The notes below the pieces were generated by a model. It searched no databases, was not told the origin of the DNA, and was given only the letters and a program-made list of their open reading frames with translations. A stretch of DNA of 64,000 nt from Rugalucina vietnamica (Eukaryota > Mollusca > Bivalvia > Lucinida > Lucinidae). Positions 45,575-57,159 of the stretch are shown here, piece by piece. The stretch covers positions 28,736,278 to 28,800,277 of the forward strand of contig OZ024876.1 of the NCBI GenBank assembly GCA_964017185.1, given 5' to 3'. Positions within the stretch are counted from its first letter, which is position 1; every line of letters starts with the position of its first letter. Both the position numbers and the translations under genes were made by a program.

Positions 45575-45965
45575 TATAAGTAGGCAAAGATCAGAAAAAG
45601 GCGCAATCAGAAAAAGATTCCCACTCCAAAACCGAGGTGGGAAAAAACTTAATTAACAATCAGGTACTTATACCATGAGCAAATATCGTAAGCCGAATGA
45701 GCAGCTGTTTTCCCAACAGGTGGCCACTCAGTTACCTAAACTTAACTAAAAATATGAAAACATGCATAAGGCGCCAACAGCACAAAAAGATTTAAACACG
45801 AAGACATAAAACAAAAAGAATCGCCACAGAAGTATCGCCTTGGAACGATCAGTAACACAAAATTACTGGCAGCTTAAACCGGTTTTACATGACCATAACC
45901 TCACCCTCAGCTTCTGAAATGGTTCATAACATTTAGTTAGTTCTTCGGTCCTCGTGGTGAATCTC
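45575..45965 (+). repeat. Family D dispersed repeat, longest copy
   Basis: It reads GTAGGCAAAGATCAGAAAAA, CCACTCCAAAACCGAGGTGG, CGTAAGCCGAATGAGCAGCT, GGTGGCCACTCAGTTACC and ends near TCGGTCCTCGTGGTGAA. 50440-50680 has the same order. Confidence 0.75.
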
Positions 45966-47150
45966 TAACTAGTCAATGAATCATCAAGAACAAGCAAATA
46001 AATCATGATAAACATTCTGATGAATCAAAAACCAGGACTCACAGATTGAGTAAGCTGCCCGACGATGGAGATCCCTGGGCGCCAACAAATTAATGTTCAC
46101 GAATTGGTAGCCAGGTTAGTCCAAAGTTGTCGGATACATGAAGATTCAACAACCGACCCGAATCTGTTGTGTGACAGATTCAACGGTAGTAGGGCGGAAG
46201 TGAACGGACAACTGCTGTTGACCGGAAAGTCGCGTCACTTGCGATGTTGTACATTGGAGAAACCCGTCACTTGCTGTATTAATTTTTTGTTAACACCATA
46301 CGAAATATTCCGTCTTAAAAAAAAAAAAAAAGAAAAACAAAAAGACTTTGGCTTTTCTGTTATATATGTGTAGTCTTATGCCATTGTATCGTCAGCTCTC
46401 CTTGATGCTGAATTTCGATCACTTTTATTTCAAGGTATCATGTGAAAATGTTAGCACGAATAAAACGTGTGCAAATATGTAAAACGACTGTCGTTCAAAT
46501 AATAACCATTGCTAAGAAAATCAAAAGAAAATTGGGTCGAAACTGTCCAAGGATGCGAAAGATAGACGAAAAAGCACGCAAAACACCATAGATTTGATGA
46601 CGTTAAAAGCAAGTGACCGATTAGATCGTCTTTAGAAGGAAGACCGACCCTTCCAATGTACATGTAAATCGCAAGTGCCGTTACTAACTTTCATGGAAAC
46701 GTAGGTGAAATTGTTTGCATGTTTTAGTTCAGCGTTTTCGCCGTAACTAAACGCCAGATTCATTCATCAGTTTCTAGAATTAGTACAAATGTTTGGCTTA
46801 TCTTCAAATCTTAAAATAATGTGAAGGAATCGATACCAAGCTGATGGACTTCTCATGTTTCTTTATTGATTTAAAATTAACAAGACTCTTAATTACTGGG
46901 AATAAGCCAGCCCATGAGATTGTTCCGAAGCTTACCGCGCATATCTAGAGCATTTTCTGTAAATGTATACGGTGTAGCCTTTTTTGCGCACAACCAGTGA
47001 TTCAGAAAAACGGATTCGACAGGTGGTCGCCCTTTATAACACATCGTATGGCTGCACTCGCAGGTTTTAAGATGCAGTATTAACCGCTCTTGTGTGAACG
47101 AGTTGGTGTGAATCGGGAACCATGTTTTGTCTGTCTCAGGAACAGTTTTG
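45966..47150. other. Unassigned sequence
   Basis: Contains a poly-A run at about 46318-46331. A 102-codon ORF (46065-46373) has no recognisable domain. Nothing else seen. Confidence 0.4.
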
Positions 47151-47340
47151 TATGAACCCATATATGACGAATGGATTTGCCCATCATTATCATTTGGGTG
47201 AGTCCACTGTCAGATTTAGGGGCTTCAGAAGTGGTTTTTAATTTGTAATCCATGTTTCGATGAAATTCCTCCACGCAAACAGAATAGCGGCGTCCAATCT
47301 GGGGCTATAACTGTGTGCCTATGTCCCACAAAAAGGACAA
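47151..47340 (+). mobile_element. Second hairpin MITE family, copy with decayed hairpin
   Basis: It shares with 48330-48560 the order ACCCATAT.TGACGAATGGAT, CATCATTATCATT, GGGTGAGTCCACT, TTTCGATGAAA, ACAGAATAGC, TCTGGGGCTAT, GCCTATGTCCCA. The left half of the central palindrome is largely missing. Confidence 0.72.
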
Positions 47341-47512
47341 AATGTGGTTTCTGAACAAGTTCGACACAAACCAAGCTGTACTAGCACAGACGATGGCTAG
47401 AGACGGGAAATTTTGGATTTAGAAAGTAGAGGAATTGTACTATCCGTGTAGCGAAAACAAATTGTACTATCCGTGTAGCGAAAACAAAGGCGCTGATCAG
47501 CTTCGCAATTTA
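47341..47512 (+). repeat. Family E dispersed repeat with an internal duplication
   Basis: TTGTACTATCCGTGTAGCGA plus AAACAAA occurs twice in tandem (about 47446-47500). It ends GGCGCTGATCAGCTTCGC. Confidence 0.75.
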
Positions 47513-47788
47513 CGTAGTATATACATTATCTTACATACATTATCTTACATATTCATGAGGGATTATGAGGGACTGGGTTCTAGAGAATTCTGAAACATCA
47601 GAACAACAGACGGTATACGCAGACGACAATCACATGGCATCCTGTTATTCACACCGATCAGCAGAAGAAACATCTGTCATGGTGATTTTCTATCATTTTA
47701 TGGCGGAAAATCTTGTCAACTCGAGTTGCACGGTGAATTTCAAGATATAGATTAGGGGTCTGTTAATCACACACCTTGTATCGCACTT

Positions 47789-48098
47789 ATTCTTTGCGCG
47801 GAGTTTTACAAGTGTTACAGGAACTGAAACTAATGGCGTTGTACATGTAGCACGATTATCTTGATATGGTACTTTTTTATTGTTTCAAGTGATAAAACTA
47901 AACTGTGAGTCTCATGTTGACAATATCAGGGCACTTTAAGAATTTATTCTTTGCGCGGAGTTTTACAAGTGTTACATGAACTGAAATTAATGGCATTGTA
48001 CATGTAGCACCATTATCTTGATATGGTATTTTTATTGTTTCAAGTGATAAAGCTAAACTGTAACTCTCATGTTGACAGTATCAGGGCACTTTAAGAAT
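47789..48098 (+). repeat. Tandem duplication, about 155-bp unit
   Basis: Both units start TTCTTTGCGCGGAGTTTTAC and end ATATCAGGGCACTTTAAGAA or a close variant. They differ at few positions. Confidence 0.88.
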
Positions 48099-48612
48099 AT
48101 GGGCCCCATCCATTGGAGCCGTGCCGGAAAATAGATGGGCTGCTTGTGCCTCCAGTCCAAGCTTATAACCGACTGACTGAAAACTGGTTAACCGCTTTGA
48201 AGGTCTTGGCCTGCCCAGGAAAAGTGGGTTATTCAAACCACTCGTACATAAGAACCTCACTGGAATGGCTATTTTAAAGTACGTTTCACATGTGATAACT
48301 GACATCCCATTGTTGGGTAGTAGTGCAATTTAACCCATATTTGACGAATGGATTCTCCTATCATTATCATTAGGGTGAGTCCACTTTCATTTTTAGGGGC
48401 GTCAGGAGTGATTTTCAAATTTTATTCAATTTTTCGATGAAAATTCTCTAAGCGAACAGAATAGCCCCAGATGGGACGCCGCGTTCTGCGGCGTCACATC
48501 TGGGGCTATTCTGTTTGCCTATGTCCCATAAAAGGGACGCCAGGCTTAAATGAGTTAATGGAGGCAACATTCAGACAACACCATGGCTGCTGACTGGGAA
48601 GTAAAGCAGCGA
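48099..48612 (+). repeat. S1 SINE-like copy split by a hairpin MITE
   Basis: S1 head and body at 48099-48329, tail at 48561-48612 (AATGGAGGCAACATTC...GACTGGGAAGTAAAGC). The intervening 230 bp is a member of the second hairpin MITE family. Confidence 0.8.
48330..48560 (+). mobile_element. Second hairpin MITE family, copy with intact hairpin
   Basis: The centre has 28-bp arms, 48455-48482 and 48488-48515, with a GTTCT loop and a single mismatch (arms start AACAGAATAGCCCCAGATG). It sits inside an S1 copy. Confidence 0.82.
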
Positions 48613-49059
48613 ATCAAACAAAACTGTTTAAATAAAAGTGAAATATACATAATTGACTGAAATGTTGACTGAATGAGTGATCCATAGGTAGACTGTTTGC
48701 CTGACGAAATGTTTCAGACAGCTATGATTCTAACAGCCTCGAACACATATTATATTCCGACTCTGTGGTTCATAAGAAATATTCTGATGTAAACAACACA
48801 TGTATAATTAAGAAGAATTTCAAAGGTATAAGTATTATACTGTAATGGGATATTCTGGAAATGTATAATACAGAAATTTTATTCTGTCGTTTTCTCTCTC
48901 TTTTACTCATCATTTTGGCAACTAGAGAAATGGTCCTGTAAACGCGCACCTGAGATCTGCTGTATATGCATATCTTATGCAGGAAGACGAGACAAATTGG
49001 AGTATCTGGACACTTAGGTTGACACACTGCTAGAGAATGAGAACAAATGACGTTGCATG
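48613..49059. other. Unassigned AT-rich sequence
   Basis: No gene or clear repeat seen. Confidence 0.4.
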
Positions 49060-49790
49060 TCATTGGAATTTGAGTGAAATTACAACTTGTCGAGGGAACC
49101 TAGAAGAAATGGTAAATTGGGGGAACCCAGGAAAACTGGGGAACCAAAGAAAACTGGTTAGATGAAGGAAACACTGCTGCAAAACGAAAATAGATGCCGT
49201 TCTGCATGTCATTGAAATGTGTGTGAAACTGCAACTTGTCGGGGGGACCCAGGAGAACTGATAAACTGGGGGAACCCAGGAAAACTGGTTAGATGAAAGA
49301 AACATTGCTAAAAACCAGAACAGATGACGGTCTGCATGTCATTGGAATGTGAGTGAAATTATAACTTGTCGGGGGAACCCAGGAGAACTGATAAACTGGG
49401 GGAACCCAGGAGAACTGGTAAACTAGGGGACCCAGGAAAGCTGGTTAGATGAAAGAAACGCTACTAAAAACGAGAACAGATGACGGTTTGCATGTCAGTA
49501 GAATGTGAGTAAAATTACTTGTCGGGGGAACCCAGAAGAACTGGTAAATTGGGGGAACCCAGGAAAACTGGTTAGATGAAGGAAACACTGCTGCAAAATA
49601 AGTACAGATGCCGCTCTGCATGCCAATTAAATTTGTGTGAAACTGCAACTTGTCGGGGGAATCCAGGAGAACTGGTAAACTGGGGGAATCCAGGAAAACT
49701 GGTTAGATGAAGGTAACCCTGCTGCAAAACGAGAACAGATGGCGGTCTACATGTCATTGAAATGTGTGTGAAACTGCAACTTAACAAAAA
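49060..49790 (+). repeat. Minisatellite, about 125-165-bp unit with internal 27-bp repeats
   Basis: Five to six units. Landmarks: GGAACCCAGGAAAACTGG, TTAGATGAAAGAAAC, GCTGCAAAACGAGAACAGAT, GTCTGCATGTCATTG, GAAACTGCAACTTGTCGGGG. A GGGGGAACCCAGGAGAACTG subunit is itself repeated once to three times per unit, which explains the variable period. Minus-strand ORFs (SWVPP repeats) are by-products. Confidence 0.88.
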
Positions 49791-50439
49791 TAAACGTTAA
49801 ACTTCCTTTCGCATTTTTACATGAATTCGAGCATAAATGCTAACTCGCAAAGCCAGGGGACAATATGACCTATTTCCAAGAATCAAATACTCGCTTTGTA
49901 CTGAAAATGTAATAAATTTACATTAAAGGCATCAAATTTGTTTTCAATATGTTAAGCAATTAGGTTATTTGTAGCCACAGCTACAGTGTGACTGCAATAC
50001 AATGCATCAATGTCAATCAAATAATAAAGTCATTTATCATGGCCCGACCTTTCAAACAAAAATGTTTATTTCTGCCGCAAAAAAAAACGTCCCAGGCGTG
50101 ATCTTGTATTTCCTGGAACTATTTTCGGGTCACGTGTCACCAGCTCGCGATTCAGATCTAATAAGGGTAATGCACGTTCTCGGCTTTTGGCGCGAAATCT
50201 CGCGAGATCAGTGCTGCACGTCTGTCGTTGGTCTGATTCACATGTGAAAGCTGAGAAAAATATTGGCATCTGTATTGTCCGAATATTTTTCTTTTTCTTT
50301 CTTTGACCTTGTTATTTATATCAAATTAATTCTATTGGCACTACAAAATATATACGTTTAAAAGAAAAAGTGCACAAAGTCAGTGAATATTGTCCCAGAA
50401 TAATTATGGCCAAGATGATGCATGTAAAGACATCAAAAA
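49791..50439. other. Unassigned sequence
   Basis: A locally GC-richer patch (50090-50230) with CTCGCGAGATC stands out. No gene seen. Confidence 0.4.
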
Positions 50440-50680
50440 ATAAATGAAAGCAACGATCAGGAGATGGAGCAATCGGAACGAATGTCTCATTCCACAACCG
50501 AGGTGAGAAGAAACCTAAATTGTCAATCAGGCGCCAATACAAAGAGAACATATCGTAAACCGAGTGAGCAGCTATTTCTCAATAGGCGGCCACTCAGTTA
50601 CCCGGACGTAACTAAAATGTATGGAAACGTACATAAGCTTCTGCAGTGGTTCACAGTGTTCAGTCCTCGTGGTGAAACTA
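50440..50680 (+). repeat. Family D dispersed repeat
   Basis: GCAACGATCAGGAGATGGAG, TCCACAACCGAGGTGAGAAG, CGTAAACCGAGTGAGCAGCT, GCGGCCACTCAGTTACCC and a TCAGTCCTCGTGGTGAAAC end. It abuts the S1 copy that holds the 45-bp array. Confidence 0.75.
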
Positions 50681-53600
50681 GCCCCGCCCATTGGGGTCTT
50701 AAGGCTGTCTGTGCCTCCAGGCAAAGCTTATAACTTAACTGACTCGCTATCTGATTACTGGTTACCATTCGCAATATTTGAGCCTGCCAATGAAAAGTGG
50801 TTGGACTTACCATTCACAATATTTGAGCCTGCCCATGAAAAGTGGTTGGACTTACCATTCACAATATTTGACCCTGCCCATGAAAAGTGGTTGGACTGAC
50901 CATTCACAATATTTGAGCCTGCCAATGAAAAGTGGTTGGAATTACCATTCACAATATTTGAGCCTGCCCATGAAAAGTTGTTGGACTTACCATTCACAAT
51001 GTTTGAGCCTGCCCATGAAAAGTGGTTGGACTTACCATTCACAATATTTGAGCCTGCCAATGAAAAGTGGTTGGACTTACCATTCACAATATTTGAGCCT
51101 GCCAATGAAAAGTGGTTGGAATTACCATTCACAATATTTGAGCCTGCCCATGAAAAGTTGTTGGACTTACCATTCACAATGTTTGAGCCTGCCCATGAAA
51201 AGTGGTTGGACTTACCATTCACAATATTTGAGCCTGCCAATGAAAAGTGGTTGGACTTACCATTCACAATATTTGAGCCTGCCAATGAAAAGTGGTTGGA
51301 ATTACCATTCACAATATTTGAGCCTGCCCATGAAAAGTTGTTGGACTTACCATTCACAATGTTTGAGCCTGCCCATGAAAAGTGGTTGGACTTACCATTC
51401 ACAATATTTGAGCCTGCCCATGAAAAGTGGTTGGACTGACCATTCACAATATTTGAGCCTGCCAATGAAAAGTGGTTGGACTTACCATTCACAATATTTG
51501 AGCCTGCCCATGAAAAGTGGTTGGACTTACCATTCACAATGTTTGAGCCTGCCCATGAAAAGTGGTTGGACTTACCATTCACAATATTTGAGCCTGCCCA
51601 TGAAAAGTGGTTGGACTGACCATTCACAATATTTGAGCCTGCCAATGAAAAGTGGTTGGACTTACCATTCACAATATTTGAGCCTGCCAATGAAAAGTGG
51701 TTGGACTTACCATTCACAATATTTGAGCCTGCCCATGAAAAGTGGTTGGACTGACCATTCACAATATTTGAGCCTGCCAATGAAAAGTGGTTGGACTTAC
51801 CATTCACAATATTTGAGCCTGCCCATGAAAAGTGGTTGGATCTACCATTCACAATATTTGAGCCTGCCCATGAAAAGTGGTTGGACTTACCATTCACGAT
51901 ATTTGAGCCTGCCCATGAAAAGTGGTTGGACTTACCATTCTCAATATTTGACCCTGCCAATGAAAAGTGGTTGGACTTACCATTCACAATATTTGAGCCT
52001 GCCCATGAAAAGTGGTTGGACTTACCATTCACGATATTTGAGCCTGCCCATGAAAAGTGGTTGGACTTACCATTCACAATTTTTGAGCCTGCCCATGAAA
52101 AGTGGTTGGACTTACCATTCACGATATTTGAGCCTGCCCATGAAAAGTGGTTGGACTTACCATTCACGATATTTGAGCCTGCCCATGAAAAGTGGTTGGA
52201 CTTACCATTAACGATATTTGAGGCTGCCCATGAAAAGTGGTGGACTTACCATTCACAATTTTTGAGCCTGCCCATGAAAAGTGGTTGGACTTACCATTCA
52301 CGATATTTGAGCCTGCCCATGAAAAGTGGTTGGACTTACCATTCACGATATTTGAGCCTGCCCATGAAAAGTTGTTGGACTTATTATTCACAATATTTGA
52401 GCCTGCCCATGAAAAGTGGTTGGATCTACCATTCACAATATTTGAGCCTGCCCATGAAAAGTGGTTGGACTTACCATTCACGATATTTGAGCCTGCCCAT
52501 GAAAAGTGGTTGGACTAACCATTTACAATATTTGACCCTGCCAATGAAAAGTTGTTGGACTTATTATTCACAATATTTGAGCCTGCCCATGAAAAGTGGT
52601 TGGATCTACCATTCACAATATTTGAGCCTGCCCATGAAAAGTGGTTGGACTTACCATTCACGATATTTGAGCCTGCCCATGAAAAGTGGTTGGACTTACC
52701 ATTCACAATTTTTGAGCCTGCCCATGAAAAGTGGTTGGACTTACCATTCACAATTTTTGAGCCTGCCCATGAAAAGTGGTTGGACTTACCATTCACAATT
52801 TTTGAGCCTGCCCATGAAAAGTGGTTGGACTTACCATTCACAATTTTTGAGCCTGCCCATGAAAAGTGGTTGGACTTACCATTCACGATATTTGAGCCTG
52901 CCCATCAAAAGTGGTTGGACTTTCCATTCACGATATTTGAGCCTGCCCATGAAAAGTTGTTGGACTTATTATTCACAATATTTGAGCCTGCCCATGAAAA
53001 GTGGTTGGATCTACCATTCACAATATTTGAGCCTGCCCATGAAAAGTGGTTGGACTTACCATTCACGATATTTGAGCCTGCCCATGAAAAGTGGTTGGAC
53101 TAACCATTTACAATATTTGAGCCTGCCCATGAAAAGTTGTTGGACTTATTATTCACAATATTTGAGCCTGCCCATGAAAAGTGGTTGGATCTACCATTCA
53201 CAATATTTGAGCCTGCCAATGAAAAGTGGTTGGACTTACCATTCACGATATTTGAGCCTGCCCATGAAAAGTGCTTGGACTTACCATTCACAATATTTGA
53301 GCCTGCCCATGAAAAGTGCTTGGACTTACCATTCACGATATTTGAGCCTGCCAATGAAAAGTGGTTGGACTTACCATTCACGATATTTGAGCCTGCCCAT
53401 GAAAAGTGGTTGGACTTACCATTCACAATATTTGAGCCTGCCCATAAAAAGTGGTTGGACTTTACCATTCACAATATTTGAGCCTGTCCATGAAAAGTGG
53501 TTGGACTTACCATTCACAATATTTGAGCCTGCCCATGAAAAGTGGTTGGACTTACCATTCACAATATTTGAGCCTGCCAATGAAAAGTGCTTGGACTTAC

Positions 53601-54262
53601 CATTCACAATGTTTGAGCCTGCCCATGAAAAGTGGTTGGACTTACCATTCACAATATTTGAGCCTGCCCATGAAAAGTGGTTGGACTTACCATTCACAAT
53701 ATTTGAGCCTGTCCATAAAAAGTGGTTGGACTTTACCATTCACAATATTTGAGCCTGCCCATGAAAAGTGGTTGGACTTACCATTCACAATGTTTGAGCC
53801 TGCCAATGAAAAGTGGTTGGACTTACCATTCACAATATTTGAGCCTGCCCATGAAAAGTGGTTGGACTGACCATTCACAATATTTGAGCCTGCCAATGAA
53901 AAGTGGTTGGACTTACCATTCACAATATTTGAGCCTGCCCATGAAAAGTGGTTGGACTTACCATTCACAATATTTGAGCCTGCCCATGAAAAGTGGTTGG
54001 ACTAACCATTTACAATATTTGAGCCTGCCCATGAAAAGTGGTTGGACTTACCATTCACAATATTTGAGCCTGCCCATGAAAAGTGGTTGAAGTCCAACCT
54101 CCCATTCATACAAGCTTTAGTTGTTTACTAGGTAGGTTATATTTTCTAGCATCTTTTGTGTGTCAAGACACCCTAATGTCGGGTTAAATGGAGGCAACAT
54201 CCCGACATGACAAGATCTGTTGACTGGGACGTAAAGCGTAAATTCAAATTAACAATTAATAA
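50681..54262 (+). repeat. S1 SINE-like copy expanded by an internal 45-bp array
   Basis: S1 head at 50681-50760 (CCCGCCCATTGGGG, TGTGCCTCCAGGCAAAGCTT, CTGATTACTGGTTAcc) and S1 tail at 54091-54262 (CCATTCATACAAGC, GGTTATATTTT, AATGGAGGCAACATCCCGAC, GACTGGGACGTAAAGC). Between them the normal GAGCCTGCCCAGGAAAAGTG segment has become about 74 tandem units. Confidence 0.9.
50762..54090 (+). repeat. 45-bp minisatellite, about 74 copies
   Basis: The unit is CCATTCACAATATTTGAGCC, TGCCCATGAAAAGTGG, TTGGACTTA. Since 45 is a multiple of three and the unit lacks stops in several frames, long ORFs appear in at least three frames on both strands; none is a gene. Higher-order structure is visible: a 180-bp block of four variants repeats three times at 50938-51400, and a TTGTTGGACTTATTATTC plus TTGGATCTACC pair recurs near 52371, 52551, 52961 and 53136. 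Confidence 0.97.
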
Positions 54263-54407
54263 ATGAAGCATAACAGACAAAAAAAAAAAAAAAAAAACAT
54301 AACAGAAAAAAAAAACATCATGATTAATCAATAACGAGGACTCTCTAATACAATAATTGAGCCGCGTCATGAGAAAATCGGGCCTTTGCCGATGCGTAAA
54401 TAAGGAC
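54263..54407. other. Short spacer with poly-A runs
   Basis: Two A-rich runs (about 54280-54297 and 54306-54315) separate S1 from family E. Confidence 0.6.
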
Positions 54408-54600
54408 ACAGATCAGCTGTGCAGCTGATCAGCACCTTTATTTTCGCTACACGGATAGTACAATTCCTCTGCCACTTTTCGCAAATTTTTAAACCTATAG
54501 CTTTATTCTGTGACTGTACAGACCTGTTTATGTCGGATCTGGTCGGAGACCCCGAAGACCGGTTTTCTGGCGACGCGGCTCAATATTATGCTGCCCGGTT
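54408..54600 (-). repeat. Family E dispersed repeat, minus strand
   Basis: GATCAGCTGTGCAGCTGATC palindrome at the edge, then TTTTCGCTACACGGATAGTA, CTGTACAGACCTG, GGTCGGAGACC and GACCGGTTTTCTGG. A 102-codon ORF running through it to 54727 is not a convincing gene. Confidence 0.75.
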
Positions 54601-54814
54601 ATTGGAGATCGCTGGAAAGCCAAACAAACTCACCGAAAATCCGGAGCCAAAAGAACACCAGCTGAGTCCCGGTGGGCCAATCAACACACAAGAAGCCTCG
54701 GTCCCAACCAAAATGAATAACTTTTAGTCAGGGCCTTCCTAGAGTCTGACGTCCGACCCACCGGCGTGCAATTAAAAATGAAGCATAGTGATCAACCGTG
54801 GTTGCGTGCAGGCT

Positions 54815-55135
54815 GGTAGCGCCCATTGGGTCCCTTACAAATAGATGGGCTGGTTGTGCCTCCAGGCAAATCTTATATACTACTGACTAATCATATGTAT
54901 ACTGGTTAACCGCTCAGAAGGTATGGGTCTGCCCATAAAAATGGTTCATAATTATCAAACCACCCATACATATAAGCCTTTCTTTGGTTTATTAGGGTGG
55001 TTATTTTTCAATCACATTTTGGGTGTTATGTGGCAGTCAGATGTTGGGTAAAAGTCACATAAAAAGGAGGCAACGTCCCGACAAGACCATGGTTGTTGAC
55101 TGGGATGATTAGCCACGACTCTAACAAACAACCAA
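54815..55135 (+). repeat. S1 SINE-like copy
   Basis: Near complete: GCGCCCATTGGGTCCC, AATAGATGGGCTGG, CTCCAGGCAAATCTTAT, TGGTTAACCGCTCAGAAGG, CACCCATACATATAAGCC, GGCAACGTCCCGACA, TTGACTGGGATGA. Confidence 0.85.
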
Positions 55136-55691
55136 ACAAATTATATTCTTTGTGTTTGTAACGTATACTGATTTTTCTAAACTGAAGAGAAAAAATATTC
55201 CTACCTATCAGCTTTGTAAATTTGTAAACGTGGGGTTGGAAACTCAAAGCCATATTAAACTTAAGTATCTCTTATGGTGAATAACTGAAAAGGACTTTAA
55301 GTTACAGTGAGAACTTAACAGCATCGTAACTTTGGCCAAAGAAATGACCCCCAAATTAATATTTAGACAATCGTAGAACGATCTTAAGCGATCTTAAGCG
55401 CAGTGGGACCGGCACTTTAAGTATGTCGTAAGTAAGGTGACTTCGAGTTACTGGGCCCAGGTCTTCATTAAAAGCTGGTAATTCCATAAAAGGCCATCGC
55501 GTCAACCGAACATTTAATTTGGAAATCAATTTATAGTTTAGGCCTAATTGAACTATAAGACGTTTATTTATATGCCCATCATTTTGTGTGAACCTGAAAA
55601 GTCTGACTAGCCTGGCATGACTTTCCGTTGTGTATGCAACATGTTGCAAATGGACATGATGAAATTTCGTTCTGATAAAAATTTTAAGAAC
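55136..55691. other. Unassigned sequence
   Basis: A direct GATCTTAAGC duplication occurs near 55380-55400. No gene seen. Confidence 0.4.
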
Positions 55692-55972
55692 TCATAACGA
55701 AAACTTGCCCATGCAATATACAGAGATTTTTTCCGCCGTAAAAATTGAAAATTTCATCAGAAAAAATGTTGATATTTTTCTTATTTTTGCTTAAAACATA
55801 GATTAAGAGTACACATTAGAACCGCCTCGCCGAGGCGGTTCTAACGAGTACCCACAATCTATGTTTTAGAGCGAAACTAGGAAAAAATGGGTATACCCCT
55901 GCATACCCCAATTTTGCTATATAAAAGTGGGGTTCAAGGGGGTATACATTACACTAACATGTTTATGTGATG
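55692..55972 (-). mobile_element. Hairpin MITE, copy 3
   Basis: Hairpin at 55793-55867 with 37-bp arms, several mismatches in the left arm and a perfect CCGCCTCGccGAGGCGG-type tip. Same flanks as copy 2. Confidence 0.85.
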
Positions 55973-56999
55973 TTTTGTTCTGATGGAATTTTGAAGTCAC
56001 TGATGTCAAGTTTCTCAAATAATTTTCGTCGATATCTGAAACACTCAGTTTCATGGGTGGTATTTTTGGGTATTTGCTATAAACAGCGGCAGTATTTCAA
56101 ATTAAAAATTTTGGAATAAAGTATAATCCTGCGTTTATCGCAGATGCTCAGTCAGATGGGGCGATCCGGCGCCAAAACCCACATTTCACGGGATACATGG
56201 TTCATGGGACTGAGAGCGCGGATGAAGATATCAAAAATATATTAAGCCGATAAATCATATTAACTTCTCTTGATAAGGATAGTAATTATTTACGGATCAT
56301 TTCTTTAGTTATTAACGATATGCTTTTTTGGGTTTAAAATTTACTTTTAGTTCTCTGAAATCCGATGTGGTTTGATCAAGATCAGTGCATATCTTACAGC
56401 CAAAGATTTGGGCGGCTGAAAGTCTTGTTAAAACTGACCAGTAGTAGAACACCAAACCACACGGGATGTTTAAACCAATATGCGTTAACGATAGAATGGA
56501 GGCAATGTCCCGACATGACCATAGCTGTTGACTGGGACGCTAAGTCACAAATGAAACAAACAAATAAGAGGGTAATCACCCAACTAATCCCAACCATGTC
56601 TGGTGCCAAGGAGTATATAGGGGTATGCCAAATGTACGAAACGTGCACAACGTACAACAAAACAGGCACATACTCCTGTCAATTTTTCTTAGTCATACAA
56701 AAGCTCATTAATCATATTTTAATCTTTTAAATTTTTAAGTTTCAAAACTTTAAATCAAGCCTGAAGGGATGTAATTAGAATTTCATTTTCGGAAAAAAGT
56801 TTCCTTTTTTTTCTTATTTTTCTTTTCGAACATGTGCGAAACAGAATTATCCACTATATTTGAAATTAAATTCCTATTTTAGACAGTCGTCATATAGGAA
56901 AGTAACAAAAGAAATGACAAAGGAAATCGAGAATAAAACATAAACTAAACAATGTGGGATTTGAAGTAACAGACATTGATACATGTATATGAACATTCG
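55973..56999. other. Unassigned sequence with one S1 tail
   Basis: 56493-56572 is a truncated S1 tail (AATGGAGGCAATGTCCCGAC, GTTGACTGGGACGCTAAG, AAACAAACAAAT). The rest shows no gene or clear repeat. Confidence 0.5.
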
Positions 57000-57156
57000 C
57001 ATGAGAAAACCAACAATCTGGGTTTCCGACCAGGTCCAACACAAAACGGTCTGTACAGCCCAAGAAGCAAGGAAATAGCTTGGAATTTCGGATTTATTAA
57101 GAAGAGGGATTGTACTATCCATTTCGCGAAAACATAGGCGCTGAGAAGCTGTACAC
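57000..57156 (+). repeat. Family E dispersed repeat, left inverted partner
   Basis: CGCATGAGAAAACCAACAAT, CCGACCAGGTCCAACACAAA, GGTCTGTACAGCCC, AGGGATTGTACTATCC, GGCGCTGAGAAGCTG. It directly abuts the 25-bp array. Confidence 0.8.
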
Positions 57157-57159
57157 TTA

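Noticed and set aside
50755-54090. Very long ORFs (470, 477 and 653 codons) of 15-residue repeats on both strands
   Set aside because: They all come from one 45-bp unit whose length is a multiple of three and which lacks stops in several frames. The frames overlap on both strands and shift at indels, and the array lies inside an S1 repeat.
54419-54727. A 102-codon ORF with a proline/glutamate-rich end
   Set aside because: Its first half is a family E dispersed repeat found in five other places, so it is not a gene on this evidence.
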